Below are positions 43,594 through 55,400 of a stretch of 64,000 bases of DNA, one piece after another; position 1 is the first letter of the stretch; the number at the start of each line of letters is the position of its first letter. The stretch lies in the NCBI GenBank assembly GCA_001574975.1, contig KQ965732.1, positions 682,001 through 746,000 of the forward strand. The letters are read 5' to 3'. The position numbers were made by a program, and so were the translations under genes. Origin of the DNA: Gonapodya prolifera JEL478 (taxonomy: Eukaryota > Monoblepharomycota > Monoblepharidomycetes > Monoblepharidales > Gonapodyaceae). The notes below the pieces were generated by a model that saw only the letters and a program-made list of their open reading frames with translations, had not been told where the DNA came from and did not search any database.

Positions 43594-45989
43594 ATGGCAC
43601 CCAAGCAGAAACAGCGCAAGCCTGAATATGGTGTCGTCTTTCCCGTCCCGCCGGGCGTGGAGCCTCCGCCGAACGGCGCACCCAGGTCTACAACGTGGGC
43701 CAACCAAGAAGTTCTTGCAGTCGCCGTCGAGAACCACGACGCGGATCTGGCGCGAGCCATTCGCGCTGAGAAGAACTGGAGGAACAAGTACAAGGACTAC
43801 TACGTCAAGATGGTCGAGTTGTCCTTGAAGTCGCCGGAAACGGTATTTGTCGGACTGTCTCCGTCATGGAGGTTGGGCGGCGATTGCGGAGCGGAAACTG
43901 TAACTCCGCGGAATTTATCACGCTGGTTGTTCTCGGAGCTTTTAAGCGGCTCATGAAGTGTCAAGCGGGAGCGAATGTCTCCGGCGTTGGATCACCATCC
44001 GCAACCTCGATTTACATCCCACGCTTCCTTGATGCCCCTCCTCTACTTTCCAACGACTCACACGTATCTTTTCCCACGCGTTCAGGGCGTTTCCATTGCG
44101 CGCACCGCGCTCTCCTTCTGCGAGAACTCGTTCGAGTTCGTCCGCCCGGACCAACCAGCCCAATCCCTCCGTGAAGCCTTTGACCAGCGCACGCCGAACC
44201 CGTTCGAGACGAGAACTGTTCGTGGCAAGGGGGAGCGCAAATCGGTGTTGGAGGTGCCGTACAAGGGCAAGATACTGAGCGGGAACGCGTTGCTCAGTCA
44301 GCTGGATGAGTGGGTTGAGAGGGGCACCATTGAGGTGAGTGCGAGACGGCCAGAAGGGGGAAAGGAGTACAAGGATGGTGTGATGGTGCGTGTGAAGTCG
44401 AAGGGAAAGTGGAAGAGGGGAAGAGCGGGGATGTCCGCAGAGGGGTACTAAGAAACACGAGGAGTGGGACAATGAAGGAGCGGAAACGACGTCAAGGAGT
44501 GAGGAAAGATTAGACAGACGAAAGTTTGGCGACCGGAAGTACCACGGAACTGTCCTGTCCCAAGGCACTCAAGCTCACCACACCACTCGCGACCCGCAGC
44601 CCGACGCCCGCGACGCCGTCTCCCGCGTCCTGCACCACCCACCCTCTCTCAACCTCTCTTCCTCTCCCTACACATTTATTCTCCTCGGCGCCGGCGCGGC
44701 CATGGGATGTCTGTACGAGCTCCTGAACCTCGGCGCCTGCGTGGTCGCCGTGGACCTCGACGCCGAGGGCGTGTGGAAGAGAATCGCTAAAGTGGCAGAG
44801 GCAGGAGCGGGCGAGGTCGTGTTTCCGGTCCGACAGGGCGGGTGGAAGGCGAAGGGGTGGAATGCGGGCGCGTGGGAGGGCGCAGGAGCGAATTTGATAA
44901 CGGAGGGGCCGGAAATCAAAGAGGTGCGTTGACCATTTCTCTTTCCTTTCTGCTTTGTCCCGACCTCACCGACTGCACCTTACAATCAACATCCGTACCC
45001 ACGACTCACCCTCAAACCCACAAACACCCTCAGTGGCTCCTCTCGGTCATTCCCCCCGACTCTCAACCCGTGATTTGCAACTACGCCTACCTCGACGGCC
45101 CCGCGCACGTCAAAGTCGCCCTGGCAATGGATGGCATCGGGCGCGCCCTGTGCGAGGCTCTGCCGGCCGCGACGCTGGGGTACTTGTGCACGCCCACGGA
45201 CTGCCACGTGATCCCGCGCGAGGCCCTTGAGGGCGCCAAGAAGAATTTGGAGGGGCTCTGGCTGCCGTGGCTGGTGCGGCACGTGGGGAAGCTGTTTGGG
45301 CCAGTCCAGGTCAATGTGCGGGATGTGGTGACGAGCGTCACTGGAGAGGAGTTTGCGGTGGTGGATGGGTTGATGACGAGGCAAGGTGAGCTCAGCTGTT
45401 ATGGTGGTTTGGATGGTGCAGTTCTTCATTGTCGTATCGTCCCAGGACCGAACTACGCATTCGCCAAGAGGATTCAGCACTGGAGGGCCATGGTGGCGAG
45501 GGAGGACTGGAGGGTGAGAGTGTCGAGCAACGTGGCGCCCATGACGAGTGAGTTTGGTACCGTGGGAAGGCGAAGATGCCCAGTTGAGACTGAATGACCT
45601 TGTGTAGGGACTTTGAGCGTGATACATAACATTGTGTTCCGGTTCGCCTACGGTGGCGCACACCATTTTGCACCTGCAGGTACTGTCAAATCCCGGCTTT
45701 CCTCTCCACGACGCTAACCCCCACTGGCCCCTTAGAAATCTTTGAACCTTCCACCTCGACCTCCCTCATGTGTGCCCTCCTCCTTCACGATCTTCTCCCT
45801 TCATCGCCTGCCTCTCCGACCACACCCCTCCGCCACCCACTCGAAATCATGTCCCGGACGTCTGCGCACGGCGGTGTGTGGCGGACGTCGATCGCAATTG
45901 ATAGTGTCGGCGAGTATGCCGCAGCACTCTACCTCGCAGATCCGAGGAACTGGGGTGGGGAGATGAAGCGGGCGATGGCCAAATTGTGA
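43594..45989 (+). CDS. uncharacterised conserved protein with a Rossmann-type nucleotide-binding motif
   Basis: Exons 43594-43842, 44086-44334, 44525-44923, 45034-45385, 45446-45547, 45608-45679 and 45736-45989 give 558 aa. The N-terminal third is basic and ends with a block around TALSFCENSFEFVRPDQP. At the centre, YTFILLGAGAAMGCLYELL followed by GACVVAVDLD is a dinucleotide-fold fingerprint (GxGxxxG, then an acidic residue after strand 2). Then come FPVRQGG, GANLITEGPEI and CNYAYLDGPAHVKVALAMD. The C-terminal part has RTLSVIHNIVFRFAYGGAH and ISIDS-type segments (here SIAIDSVGEYAAALYL). I recall similar proteins of unknown role in algae, protists and bacteria. No TM helix is strongly predicted. 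Cofactor and substrate are unknown. Confidence 0.75.
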
Positions 45990-46085
45990 AATATGACAGT
46001 GACGTTAGTATTCAATGGTACACATGAGTCTAAGATAACTCTAAAGATATGCGTGAGTAGAAGTAATAGCGAAAAATCGTACACC

Positions 46086-47946
46086 CTATGCCAAAGCTTG
46101 GCCATTCCCAACTTTCACCACCACCTCCACGACCGCCGCCTGTTTCTTTATTTTTGGCGGCACGACGATCTTGGCGCGGGACTTTGCGTACAACTTCTGC
46201 CCCACAAGCACGTTCAACCGCAACGCGTACCCGACGACAATCAGCACGAAGCACCCAACAAGCCACGCCGCGACGGCAAGGGCGTCGCGGTAAAGGAGGT
46301 TGCGGCCCGAGCCGAAGTAGATGGCGCGGGCGCCATGCACGGCGTAGTAGGACGGCAGGCCGTAACCTAGGCGGAAAAAACGGGGAGAGATGGGGAGCGC
46401 GACGATGGCGGAGGATGTGCAGAGGGAGAGGTAGAGGAAGAAGGTGGCGAGCTGGGGAGGTGGCGGAAATGGTGAGTGGAAAGGGGCAAGGTGGGTGAGA
46501 ATGACTTTACTAACGGCCTGCCCAAACATGCGCCCGAAGTATAGGTAGAACATGCACACAAATGCCAGCTGCTCGAGCCCTACGAGGAGCCACCACCCCC
46601 ACGCTTCTGCAAATGAGCCTTGATTGTCAGGTAAACACCAAGGGATCATGGCCACCATGAGCGTTTGGAAGAACATGTAGAGGAATGACACCAGGAGCCG
46701 AATGGCGCCTTGGCGGAATGGGTGGTAAGGGTCGTGGATTCGCGAAGCCATTGTGATTGTGAGGATGGCGGAGACGTAGAGGACGACAAAGGCGATGAAG
46801 GAGTGCAGGTTCTGTGCGGATTTGGTCACGGGGTGCAGGTCTGTCACATTCAGCGCGACGGGTCCTTGGATCCAGAACGCCGACGTGGCCGGAGCCGCGC
46901 CAAGCAGCTGCGTGGCCTGGGCGGCGAGAGAAGTCCCGACGCTTTGACGGTACGACTGGAAAAAGGTTTGGAAGGCGGAGTAGAAACTCGTTTCGCTGGT
47001 GTAATGCTTCGCCGAGTCGTGGATGAGCTCCAAGGAGGCAGGTTTTGTCCTAATCACGGAGGACGTGAATATGAAAACCAGGAGCAGCGAGAGTCCCACA
47101 GGTTTGCTTTACTCACCCATTGAGCATCCCACCCACGATTGTTCGTGCGTAGTCTTCGGGAATCCACACCACGCTCCACACCCTGCCACCATCGTCGGCC
47201 AACTCAAGCGCGCTGCTGCGAGTCGTCACGTCCGTCAGGAGCTCCAGTCCAAATCTACCGGCAGTGAATGTTGAGAAAGGTTGCAAGAACGTGCTGTTGA
47301 TGATGGCGAGGGGTGGCGGTAACCGGGCGGCCACTGCGGCTGGGAAGACGGAGTAGTCCAGCTGTATGCAAAGTGATTTTTTGTTTGTTGATTTGTTGGT
47401 TGGTGAATTTGGTGTGTTGGTGATGAGGTCAGTCAATGACCAAACAGCCAAAGCATCTCACAAAACAAACCTGCGGTGCAATCGCGACTCCGTAAACAAT
47501 CTGTGTGGTATCAATTTGCCCTATTTTTGTTTGACGGCGCGAGAAGGGCGCAAGGATGGTCAGTTGCCCCTTGAGACCGTTTGCAAAAGTGTACTTACAT
47601 GCAGCGCCGACATACAACCATGCAAAAGTCGCCGACAAAACGATTACGAGGAGTCCGTTGATCGCAAGACGAGTGGAAAACTGGACCCAGCGCGTGGAAT
47701 CAAAAGCAATAGGCTCAGGCGCTACCTCAACCTGATTCATACATGTATTTTTGTATCAACCGGTCAGTTCACCTTCCCAGTCTCGATTGCGATGCTTTCT
47801 CTCACCATTTCATCGTCTGCAACATCGAGGAAGATTACAGGATCGTTGCTGGTCTGCGAATCGTCGTTCTGTGACGAGCTGTGTGAGGACGAAGTTCCCC
47901 CTGACTTCTCAGGTTGCTTGGGAGCGAGCGACGAGAGTTCCTCCAT
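46086..47946 (-). CDS. Sng1-like / DUF3533 membrane protein
   Basis: Exons 47773-47946, 47471-47731, 47117-47361 and 46086-47049 (with a possible in-frame 54-nt intron at 46452-46505). The cytosolic N-terminus is Ser-rich. One TM (INGLLVIVLSATFAWLYVGA) is followed by a large non-cytosolic region with ARLPPPLAIINSTFL and VVWIPEDYARTIVGG. A C-terminal block of five to six TM helices follows, for example FIAFVVLYVSAILTITMA and LLVSFLYMFFQTLMVAM, with YYAVHGARAIYFG before the last helix. This one-plus-six layout with a soluble loop is that of the Sng1/DUF3533 family, linked in yeast to drug and nitrosoguanidine resistance and membrane asymmetry. Intron 1 is only 41 nt. It converges on the Rossmann gene with 96 nt between stops. 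Confidence 0.85.
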
Positions 47947-48740
47947 GGCGCGAACAAGTCCGAGTGGAAAGAAAAGTTTGGTAAGGTAGCAAAGGGTGCG
48001 AAAGGGAGTTACATATGAAGATGTCGGTGACACATCGCACCGCGCCCACAAACTGCTTCCGATGCCAAGGCCGTCTTCCACATTCTTCCCCCCCATGTGA
48101 CTTTGGCTAAACCTGCATGTGCCGGCGGCAAAATTCAGTTCATAGGCTGTTTTCCGTCTTCCAATTGGCAGAATATGCGTCAACGTTGTTCCATCTCTCT
48201 CATGGGGTTCAACCTGGTCCAACCCTTCGAACTAGGCGGGGTTTACAATCCCCTCGTTGCTCACGCTGACATTCATCTCTTGCCCAACATTTAGACGCAT
48301 CCCCCTTGCTTCGGCAAGACGTCGTCATAGCAAGACTCACGCAAAGATACAAGTGCACAAGTGTCCACGGCAGTGTCCGAAAACACTAAACCCGCAGTGC
48401 GCACACGGACAAGTCTACAGGCATCAACCACTCAGCCTGATGAGAATGTTGAGAGAAGCATGTCGTGCAATGTGGCCCTCCAACTTCCGATGCGATTTCC
48501 CGTATTGACTGCATATTCCTGGCGCTCCCTTTCTACTTCAATAGAAGATAGCAAATTTTGTTTTCTCGAGATTAGAAGATAGAAATCGTTCGTTTCGAAA
48601 AACCATTCAGTTGGTCAGCCCTCCGGTGGTACCGAGTTCTTGGAACGCTGTCGGAACGAGCGTGTTGATCTCTTTTCACCTATCTCTTGGATCGATCGCA
48701 GAGTCTCCGTGAACTTTATCCCCCCCCCCTCAGAACAAAT
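47947..48740. promoter_or_regulatory. divergent intergenic region, DUF3533 and bZIP genes
   Basis: About 790 nt with short frames only. A run of nine C's (48721-48729) sits about 12 nt before the bZIP start. Nothing else recognised. Confidence 0.4.
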
Positions 48741-50440
48741 ATGTCCGCTATCAGGTCGTCGTTCTCAGACAGCTACTCCCGTTCGGCACCGTACAAGGGC
48801 CGAACACCGGAGCAGCGAGAGCGAAACAAGCAAGCTCAAAAGGTGTGTGTGGTGTATGCCATTGATGGCCGCGAGACAATTGACCAATGGTTGACGGTGT
48901 GCTCGCAACCGACTTCTTTTTTGCCTCTTTTGGGCTCATCGCTCACTCTATTAGCTCTGGAGACTGCGAAAACATAAAGAGCTGACGGATTTACAGGAAG
49001 AGCTCGCTGAACGGCGCGTCGCTGAATCGAAACTGGAAAGGGAGAACCGCGAGCTCAAATCACAGCTCCAAGGCCTCCGCGACCAAGTCAAACTGCTGCA
49101 AACCATCGTTACGTCCGGTGGCCAGACTCAGATTTCCACCATAGACCCAGAGTCTGTTCATGCGACCCCACGACTACCTGTCAATGCCTTTACTTCCCCA
49201 CTCCGACACTCCTCCTCTCAAGACCATACCACAGACCACTCGACTTTGAAAGCAAACGGAGTGGTCAAAATATCTTCCCCGGATGCCGTCCCGCTTAACT
49301 TCATCGACCCACTCCTGTCGTCGCTCACCGGCCCAGTCTCGCCACTTTCCATCTTCCAGTCGTCCACTGCGGACCAGGCGCGCTCGCCCTCGGTCACTTC
49401 GACCTGGCTCGGGAGCTCTGACGGTCACGGAAACATCGACTCGCCCCGAAGCTCTGCAGAGAGCACCGTCCTGGAGCATACCAACGGTGTCGATCCCGAG
49501 TTTCCACCTCCCGCAGAAAGAATATACGATCTAGAACCGTTGCTGCAAGAGGTAACATCGCACGTTGTGCTCCGTACTTTGTATGTTCGGCTTACATGGC
49601 TCCGTTTGGCACACAGATGGAGCCTGCAGACGCACAGAAAATGGCAAGCAGCATGGGTCCGTTCCTGCATTCATTCAATCCGTACGCAGTGCGAAACTAT
49701 GGTGAATGGCACCCACCGAAGCTGTTCGAGTCGTCACAAGCTGACCTTTCACCCATTCGTGTTCAGTCCCAGATTGGTACGCCGACTGGAGTCGGTTCCA
49801 TCCGGACACGCTTCAAGCTATGGACATCTTGCTCAACCAAATCATCGAACCTGCGGCCACGGACGGCTCGGCGGTTGCCATGGCCCCTCCTTCATTGGGG
49901 GACGTTCAAGAAGGTACAAACATGGGCGAGAACGACTTCATGTCTCAAGACGCTTTCCACGTCGAGGAAATGCAAACCCCCGATGTGTACAGCGTGATGC
50001 TCTCGACTCCGCCGCAAGCCTTTGTCAATATGCCGCTTAATGCCATGAATGAATTCGTGGACCGCACCAAGGAGTTGAACCCCGAGACCGTGCCGTGCGA
50101 CATTCTGAGGGCCAAGTTGCGCCAGACGAGAAGGTACATTGAAAAGTACAAGGAGCTGGTTGCGGCGGTACCCCCGGGTCGTCAGGCTTATGAGAATCCA
50201 AAGTTGATGGAGGCGTTTGAAGCGTTTGATCGGTTGACCGTTGAGTGAGTGCATGGTATGGTTCGAGACAGAATCGCGATTAGATGAACACTCTGTTTTT
50301 TTCTCATTAGGGAGAAGCAAGCCGTCTGTGACGTGCTGCAAAATGCGCTTCCGTCGGAAGCCATTGAAGCCGGACCTGAAGCGGAATTTTTGCATTCTCT
50401 GTCAAGCAGTGTTTCTAACTGCGTTTCGAAGAACAAGTAG
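48741..50440 (+). CDS. bZIP transcription factor (Pap1/AP-1-like)
   Basis: Exons 48741-48842, 48955-49551, 49617-49701, 49767-50244 and 50311-50440 give 463 aa. The basic region is split by intron 1: TPEQRERNKQAQK joins LWRLRKHKELTDLQEEL. Leucine-zipper heptads continue through KLERENRELKSQLQGLRDQV to VKLLQTIV. The rest is Ser/Pro-rich. A conserved-looking mid segment has VPDWYADWSRFHPD and MDILLNQIIEP, and a C-terminal helix carries RTRRYIEKYKEL-like sequence. The core N-x-x-A-x-x-x-W-R differs from the usual N-x-x-A-x-x-C/F-R. It is probably a nuclear stress or metabolic regulator, but targets cannot be inferred. Confidence 0.85.
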
Positions 50441-50596
50441 AGCACATCATTTGAAAACTTGCAATTTCGTACTTTTATACATTTGCATTTGTTGTTGTGA
50501 TTTTCGAATGTCACATGTTCCAGTGAGGTTACCCCCAAAGCCTGGTCCGTCGTTTCACCGCAGTGCTTCCGGAACTGGGGGGATTCACATCCCATC

Positions 50597-52221
50597 ATGG
50601 ACCTTCACAACGACCCGCCGCAACCGTCGTCCGATGCAACTGTTCAGTCTCCCGTGCACCAAGGTGCTCAAGGCGCCCATCGGCAGTCAAAGCCTTCAGT
50701 GAAGAAAGTGGACGGGAAGCGAGTCAAGGTTGGAACCACTCGCGAGCTCGACAGTTCGCTGGAAGAAACAATGAAAGGGAGAAAGAACTCGATTGCGGAG
50801 GAAACTGGAGCGAAGAAGGATGGAATCGACGGGACCCACCAGAACGGAACCCACCGCGATCACCATGTGACTCCAATCATTCGCCCCGAGCCCAGACGAG
50901 CCTCTATCGCAAAACCACACTCCATCTCAACATCTCTGTCAGACGAGAACACTGAAATGGAGGGCGTGGCTCCTGGTAGCATTATTCCCACCGCCAATGT
51001 TGCGCGCGATTCCGATGTTCCTGTCACCGAACCTGTTCCGATGCCTGTTCTTCCTCCCGGATCCCGCCCTCCGCCAACTGATAGGCCAGTTCGTGTGTAC
51101 AGTGATGGAATTTATGACTTGTTTCACTTTGGGTGGGTAATCTACTACTCGACCTTCTTCGATAATCCACAAACGAATCCTGTTTCTCAGACATGCTCGC
51201 GCTTTGGAACAGGCCAAAAAGACTTTCCCCAGTGTCACACTGGTTGTGGGTGTCTGTTCCGACGAAGATACACATCGATATAAAGGGCGCACCGTAATGA
51301 CAGAGAGAGAACGGATTGAGAGCGTGCGCCACTGCAAATGGGTGGACGAAGTGGTAGAAAAGGCGCCGTGGGTCATAACAGAGGAGTTCTTGGACGAGCA
51401 CGACATCGATTATGTGGCACACGGTGAGCTGAGCTGTTCGTCCCCAACCGACAATCTTCAGTCAATTGAATTGTGCGATGACAGATGACATACCATATAC
51501 ATCGGCTGGATCGAACGACGTTTATGCTCTTGTTAAATCGCTTGGCCGCTTCGTTCCAACGAGGCGTACAGGTGGAATCTCCACATCAGACCTCATCACT
51601 CGAATTGTTCGCGACTACGACATGTACATTCGACGCAATCTCGAACGCGGCGTCTCCCCGAAAGAACTTCGGTTGGGCTTCTTGAGAGAACAGCAGTGGT
51701 ACATGCGAAAGAGCTGGGCGATGCTCAAACGCACTGTCGGTGGTTTGGAGCGAGCGTGGGAGGAGAGAGTCGAAGATATGTTGAAAGGCTTTGTGGGAAT
51801 GTGAGTGTTTAAAAGCAGAACTCCGTGCTTCTGTTCCGGATAAGAACATTGGTTTGGCAGGTATGAGCGTGTATTCCGGAGGCCTGTCTCTCGCCTTGGT
51901 TCAAGGAACGTTTCTGGCACCAACTCGCCCTCTCGATCCCCAACATCGCCAAATGGAAACAACATTTTGACCTGGTGGACCGGGCGCATTACCCCAAAGA
52001 TGAATTCTTGGTTCACAGGCCCCGGTTCCCGAAAGCGCCGTGCCACCAACTCTTCGGACTCCCATGGGGATGGAGATGAAGATGATGAGTCTGATGTGGA
52101 GGTGTGGCGTGGTGCTGCGAGTGATGGTGAAGTGTCGCAGAAGAATGATATTTTGGAGCGTGGGTTCCGCAGCGACGACGAGGATATGCGACGTGCCGCC
52201 AAGCGTGTCAAGCTGGCATAA
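50597..52221 (+). CDS. PCT1: choline-phosphate cytidylyltransferase
   Basis: CTP + phosphocholine to CDP-choline, the rate-limiting step of the Kennedy pathway, at nuclear and ER membranes. Exons 50597-51132, 51191-51423, 51485-51800 and 51861-52221 give 481 aa. The CTP-binding HxGH motif is rebuilt across intron 1 (DLFHFG joins HARALEQA). It is followed by [34 protein letters not shown] and YVAHDDIPY, and [12 protein letters not shown] provides the RTxGISTS signature. The C-terminus has an amphipathic membrane-binding-like region ([20 protein letters not shown]), then Ser/Asp-rich, probably phosphorylated, sequence ending KRVKLA, a possible nuclear signal. The long Ser/Pro N-terminus is usual for fungi. 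Confidence 0.95.
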
Positions 52222-52402
52222 TGGCATCTTGTATTTGATAATCTGCGAATCTTATTTGGGATCAGGCATTGCTGGCAGAAGCGAAATATAATATTGTGTA
52301 ATTCTCATCATCACAGGGAATCTGACCAAAGTAGGCGCTGTGGTCACCTAAAATTTTTGCCGATCATCTCTGTCCAAGTTTTCTTCTTTCAACCCGCGAT
52401 CG

Positions 52403-55400
52403 ATGGCTCCCCCGCGAAATGGACCTGTAAATGCATCCAGGAAAGATGCAAAGAGAAAATCGCCTTCATCAGACAGAAGTGGCCCAAGTTTGAAGTCCAC
52501 TGGGGTGTCCAAGCCAACAGACTCCACTCTCGTGATGGCGGCTGATGGCCAAGAGGTTGAGTTCCCTCGCGGCACCACCTCAGAAAATACTAGCAAGAGG
52601 GAAGCGAATGGGGCTGGCAATCTCCGAAATGCCGGAAAACGCACTCGAGACAACGATGGACCGACTGACGACCTTTTTGTTGAGGATGGGGCAGGCGAGG
52701 ATGATGGTTCGGAGGCGAAAAAGTCTGCGAAGCGGATGAAGACAAAGAATGGCGAGAGTAAAGCGGTTAAGCCTGGCAGGAAGGCTGGTGGAAAGAACGC
52801 GGAAAGCGACAGTCGAGGTGCCAAACTGAAACCCAATGCGCTATCCGCTAGCCACCTTCCTACTGGGTTGCGCGTTCTTGGAGTGGTGAAAGAGATCAGC
52901 GACATCGATGTGGTTGTTTCCCTGCCAAACAATATCACAGCATTCTTGCCCATCACAAATGTTTCTGAGATGGTGTCACGGAAAGCTGAGGAGGTTGCTA
53001 ACGCGCTAGAGAAGGACGCTGAAAGTGACAGTGGCGATAGTGACGTCTCTAATGACACGAAGGGTGACGACACCATGGTTGACAAGGATGGTTCCGATAA
53101 TGACTCGAACAATCCCGACGAGGACAGCGAGACCGACCTCGACAAGATGGAAGTGGACAGTTCCGACGACGAAACAGAAGAGGTTCGAATATTTTGTGTT
53201 TCATTTGTTGGTTTGGATAGTTATATGTCTCTTCGTCCTAAAGCCAACACTCCCAAACCTCCGGAACCTGTTTCACATCGGCCAACTCCTTGCATGTCGT
53301 GTGACGGAAGTCGAAACTTCAAACAAGAAAACCGGGGGAGCTAATGCACCATCTGGAAGTACAAAGCAAACAAAGCGTGTGGAAATAACAGTGGATCCAA
53401 GGATAGTGAACGAAGGTGTGGAAGCCTTAGAAGGAATGGTAAGGCTCGTTCTGGGTGAATGGTATTTTCGTATACGAAATTACTAACGGGCTTTCTTTCT
53501 CTAATACGCAGATCCTGGCGTGTGTTGTCCACTCGCAAGAAGACACGGGGGTCCTTTTGGAGCCGTCACTTGGGTCTTTTCGTTCCGCATTCTGTCCCAT
53601 GTCGCTTGCGCGGAGTTACATGTCATATGTCAATGAGCAACGCGGTTTGCCGGTGGATACCGAGCTGGAGCCGGGTCAAGTCGCTCTCTGCGTTGTGCAG
53701 AGCGTCGATCTGGACAGAGGGCTTCTCAATGTAGCCCTCGACAGGCCTCTTCTCTCATCAGCGCTCCTTGGAATGGCTGGAGGGAAGAAAATGAAATCTG
53801 ATAGCAAGAAAAAGGACAAACCTCCTTCGATTACATTTGATTCGCTTACACCGCTTTCGTCTTGCAAAGTCGTCGTGACCCGTCACATAAGGGATGGGAC
53901 TGGAGCGATTGCAGCTGTCGGAGTGAAGCTAGGGGAAATCGATGGAGTGATTGGTGGTGTGCATTTAGGCCTCGGAGGAAATGGAAGTGACGGTTGGGAC
54001 GACGAAGTCGCCAAAGAATTCCCCGTGAATGCAGCTGTGAGTTGGCTGCGCGAACGGCTTAAGCAATGTGAGCAAACCTTATGAGCCTATGCAACTTTTT
54101 CATTAGATAAACGTCCGAGTGCTCCACTCCGATCCCACCTTACGTCGCATTTCATTCACACGGCGTGGCGCTCTCCTTTCCCTTACCGAAAAACCTCTTT
54201 CTGTCCCGCCCGCAAAGAGCTCCAAGAACGGTGATTCACTCGATGTTGGCAGTTTTGTGACTGTCCGATCCGTTGTGGTGGATAAGTACGGCATTCTTGG
54301 GAAGGTGGCTGCCGTAGGTGGTGAAGCTACGGCAGGTTCATCCGAGTCTTGGGGATATATTCATGTGGGTCCCCCAGTGTTTGCTTTTCCACGCGATGAA
54401 GCTTGACGATGTGGCAATAGATCTCCAGACTGTCCGACGCTCACACTCCTCCCACGATTCACACAGATTCCCGGTACGCTACTGGTACACTGCACAAGGC
54501 ACGCATTGTTGGTGTCGATCTGTGCGACGGAGTCTGGCAATGTAGTGCACAAAAGAGCATTTTGGAGACGAAGTTTCTGAGAATTTCTGATATCGCTGTC
54601 GGTTCAGTCGTCAAGGCACGTAACTACGTCTCGACAGTGCGAATAGTGCGTTTACATTGTTCACTATTTGCTGTTTCCAGGGGACTGTACTCAAACATGG
54701 ATCATTTGGCATGGTAGTCAAGCTAACAGACACTATTACCGGTGTTGTTCCAGCTGCACATTTATCGGACATCCGCCTGAAGAATCCTGAGAAACTTCAC
54801 AAAGTTGGGAGCAATGTCAAATGCAGAGTGCGTTGTAAAGCTCTTTACCATCAATTGATTGGGAACATAAACCTTTCTCTGTAGGTCGTCACCGTCGATG
54901 TGACTGCGAAGAAAGTCCAGCTCAGTTGTCGGAAATCTCTTGTCGCAATGGCCTTCCCTCCGCTCACGGCATACTCCGAAGCTCAGCCTGGCTCGATACA
55001 CCTCGGCGTTGTAACAGCGGTGAAGGAGTTTGGGTGTTTGGTAACATTTTTCGGTGGGGTACGGTGTTTGGTCCCACTTCAGGAGTTGAGGTATGGCTTA
55101 TTGCTTTGAAACTTCAAGTCAAAATTCACGCGGCTATTTACTCAGCGACGGATTTGTTGAGAAGCCATCCGATGTTGCAAGTGTTGGGAAAGTTGTAAAA
55201 TGTCGTGTGTTGACCGTGGATCCTGCGCAAGAAAAGCTTCGATGTAGTTTTAAAGTGCGTGGTCAAACGGTTTGGGTTTGTTTGGAAGGTGTTTCTCATC
55301 GTCTCGTTTCAGATGTCGGAACGGTCGGGAACTGTTAAGGGAACTGTGGAGGTTGGACAGGTTCGCTCAATGATTCGCAACATCGTATCGTACTCTGTTT

